A DNA stretch of 15,116 nt from DSUN01 sp035527715 (lineage in GTDB: Bacteria > Planctomycetota > PUPC01 > DSUN01). Location of the stretch: contig DATKZY010000031.1 of NCBI GenBank assembly GCA_035527715.1, positions 1 to 15,116 on the forward strand. Reading direction: 5' to 3'. The stretch's first letter is position 1; each line of letters begins with the position of its first letter. Shown here in pieces: positions 14,606 through 15,116 of this stretch. The notes under the pieces were generated by a model. It was not told where the DNA came from. It did not search any database and was given only the letters and a program-made list of their open reading frames with translations. A program made the translations under genes and the position numbers.

Positions 14606-14760
14606 ATTCTCGGCCTTCCGGCTCAGAGTCGTATGGGGTTCTCCATTCGCGACGCGCTGATTTGGCGATTCTCGCCCTTCCGGCTCAGAGTCATACAGTG
14701 TTCTCGAGTCTCCGACTCGAGAATCGGCGATTCTCCGCATTCCGGCTCAGAGTCATACAG
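14606..14760. repeat. Three copies of a repeat with 62-bp period
   Basis: Cores of about 30 bp begin at 14606, 14668 and 14730, each 62 bp apart. All start ATTCTC and share the identical stretch TTCCGGCTCAGAGTC. Copies 2 and 3 are closest to each other, with ATACAG next and GGCG just before the core. The sequence between cores varies: after copy 2 it holds a 10-bp perfect palindrome (TTCTCGAGTC at 14701-14710, complement at 14714-14723), and after copy 3 a hairpin GACTCT/AGAGTC (14760-14773). Confidence 0.85.
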
Positions 14761-14853
14761 ACTCTACAGAGTCGGACACTTTTTCGCGCAGCGGCTCGGC
14801 GGGGGGAGGCACTACTGCTTGTGGCTATCTCGGGGCCAACCACAACTGGCTGC

Positions 14854-14880
14854 AAGTCGTCCAACTCGTCCAAGTCGGCA
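14854..14880. repeat. 9-bp triple direct repeat
   Basis: Three near-identical nonamers follow one another: AAGTCGTCC, AACTCGTCC and AAGTCGGCA. The block lies between the 62-bp repeats and the hairpin string. No gene is supported here, although an open frame crosses it on the - strand. Confidence 0.6.
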
Positions 14881-14933
14881 GATTCACGGGGGCGTCTCTC
14901 GAGCCGCAGGTGGCCGCACGCTGCCGCTCCGCA

Positions 14934-15091
14934 GCCCCTACGGGGCGTACCATAACAGCCCAGGGCAACGCCCTGATCTTTGCCCACATCTCTGCGGATG
15001 GGCGCTCCCAGCCCCGTCAGGGGCGTCAGAAGGTAGCCACGGGCGTAAGCCCGTGGACTGGGCGGACCACGGTCCAGCCCCCGCAGGGGGC
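14934..15091. repeat. String of six short GC-rich hairpins
   Basis: Successive perfect palindromes are: GCCCC/GGGGC (14934-14946), CAGGGC/GCCCTG (14961-14975), GCCCC/GGGGC (15011-15024), CCACGGGC/GCCCGTGG with loop GTAA (15037-15056), GGACC/GGTCC (15064-15075) and GCCCCC/GGGGGC (15077-15091). Loops are 2-4 nt. From memory this resembles REP-like intergenic palindrome clusters repeated in planctomycete-type genomes; the family was not checked. It runs close to the window end and may continue. Confidence 0.75.
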
Positions 15092-15116
15092 GGCACAACG
15101 CCGGCGGCCAACGCTT

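Larger units (their letters stand above)
14574..15116. other. Repeat-rich stretch without a convincing gene
   Basis: Upstream of the polA promoter to the window end, no open frame has credible protein character. The longest (- strand, 14691-15098) is Arg/Cys/Gly-rich and is made of the repeats listed separately. No tRNA or rRNA is recognised. Confidence 0.7.

Noticed and set aside
14606..14760. CRISPR array
   Set aside because: Only three units; the repeats differ from each other, spacers share sequence and contain palindromes, and no cas gene is present.
14760..14784. Intrinsic terminator on the + strand (GACTCT/AGAGTC hairpin, later five T)
   Set aside because: Six bases separate the weak stem from the T run and there is no upstream + strand gene to terminate.
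14691..15098. 135-codon frame on the - strand in the repeat region
   Set aside because: It consists of translated palindromes and repeats, with Arg/Cys-rich content and no protein-like pattern.

Overview
The window is GC-rich (by eye about 65%) bacterial DNA with two operons facing each other, a DNA polymerase I gene, and a repeat-rich end. The Tat-signal Gfo/Idh/MocA oxidoreductase, the ADP-ribosylglycohydrolase paralogue and the strings of short palindromes between genes suggest a Planctomycetota or related PVC-type bacterium. That assignment is an inference with no marker gene behind it. The selenocysteine formate dehydrogenase points to anaerobic or facultatively anaerobic metabolism and implies that selA/B/C/D lie elsewhere in the genome.

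Region 1 (27-3459, + strand) is a tight three-gene operon: an ADP-ribosylglycohydrolase-fold protein, a Gfo/Idh/MocA oxidoreductase with a possible Tat lipoprotein signal, and a PHP-fold metal-dependent hydrolase-like protein. Its substrate cannot be read from the sequence.

Region 2 (3460-3686) separates the converging operons. It holds a 13-bp perfect inverted repeat, a weaker palindrome and a micro-ORF, and no convincing gene.

Region 3 (11628 down to 3687, - strand) is a formate dehydrogenase operon of six genes: a NuoE-like subunit, a 1025-residue fusion of a NuoF-like subunit to a GltD/NfnB-like flavoprotein, a 908-residue Mo/W catalytic subunit, the sulfurtransferase FdhD, a MobA-like guanylyltransferase, and a 72-residue unknown protein with an internal duplication. 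The catalytic gene is interrupted by an in-frame TGA at 6996-6998. The TGA sits at the exact active-site selenocysteine position and is followed by a bacterial SECIS-like hairpin, so the two open frames are one selenoprotein gene. The expected flow is formate to the Mo/W-Sec centre, through iron-sulfur clusters, to FMN/NAD(H). The fused GltD module adds a possible second FAD/NADP(H) site. FdhD and MobA supply sulfuration and the guanine dinucleotide form of the cofactor. A promoter of the form TTGACA-18-TTAAAT lies just after polA.

Region 4 (14518 down to 11744, - strand) is a full-length polA with intact 5' nuclease, proofreading and polymerase motifs, preceded by TTGACA-18-TAGAAT.

Region 5 (14574-15116) has no convincing gene. 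It is a mosaic of three repeat types: a 62-bp-period repeat present three times, a 9-bp triple repeat, and six compact GC-rich hairpins.
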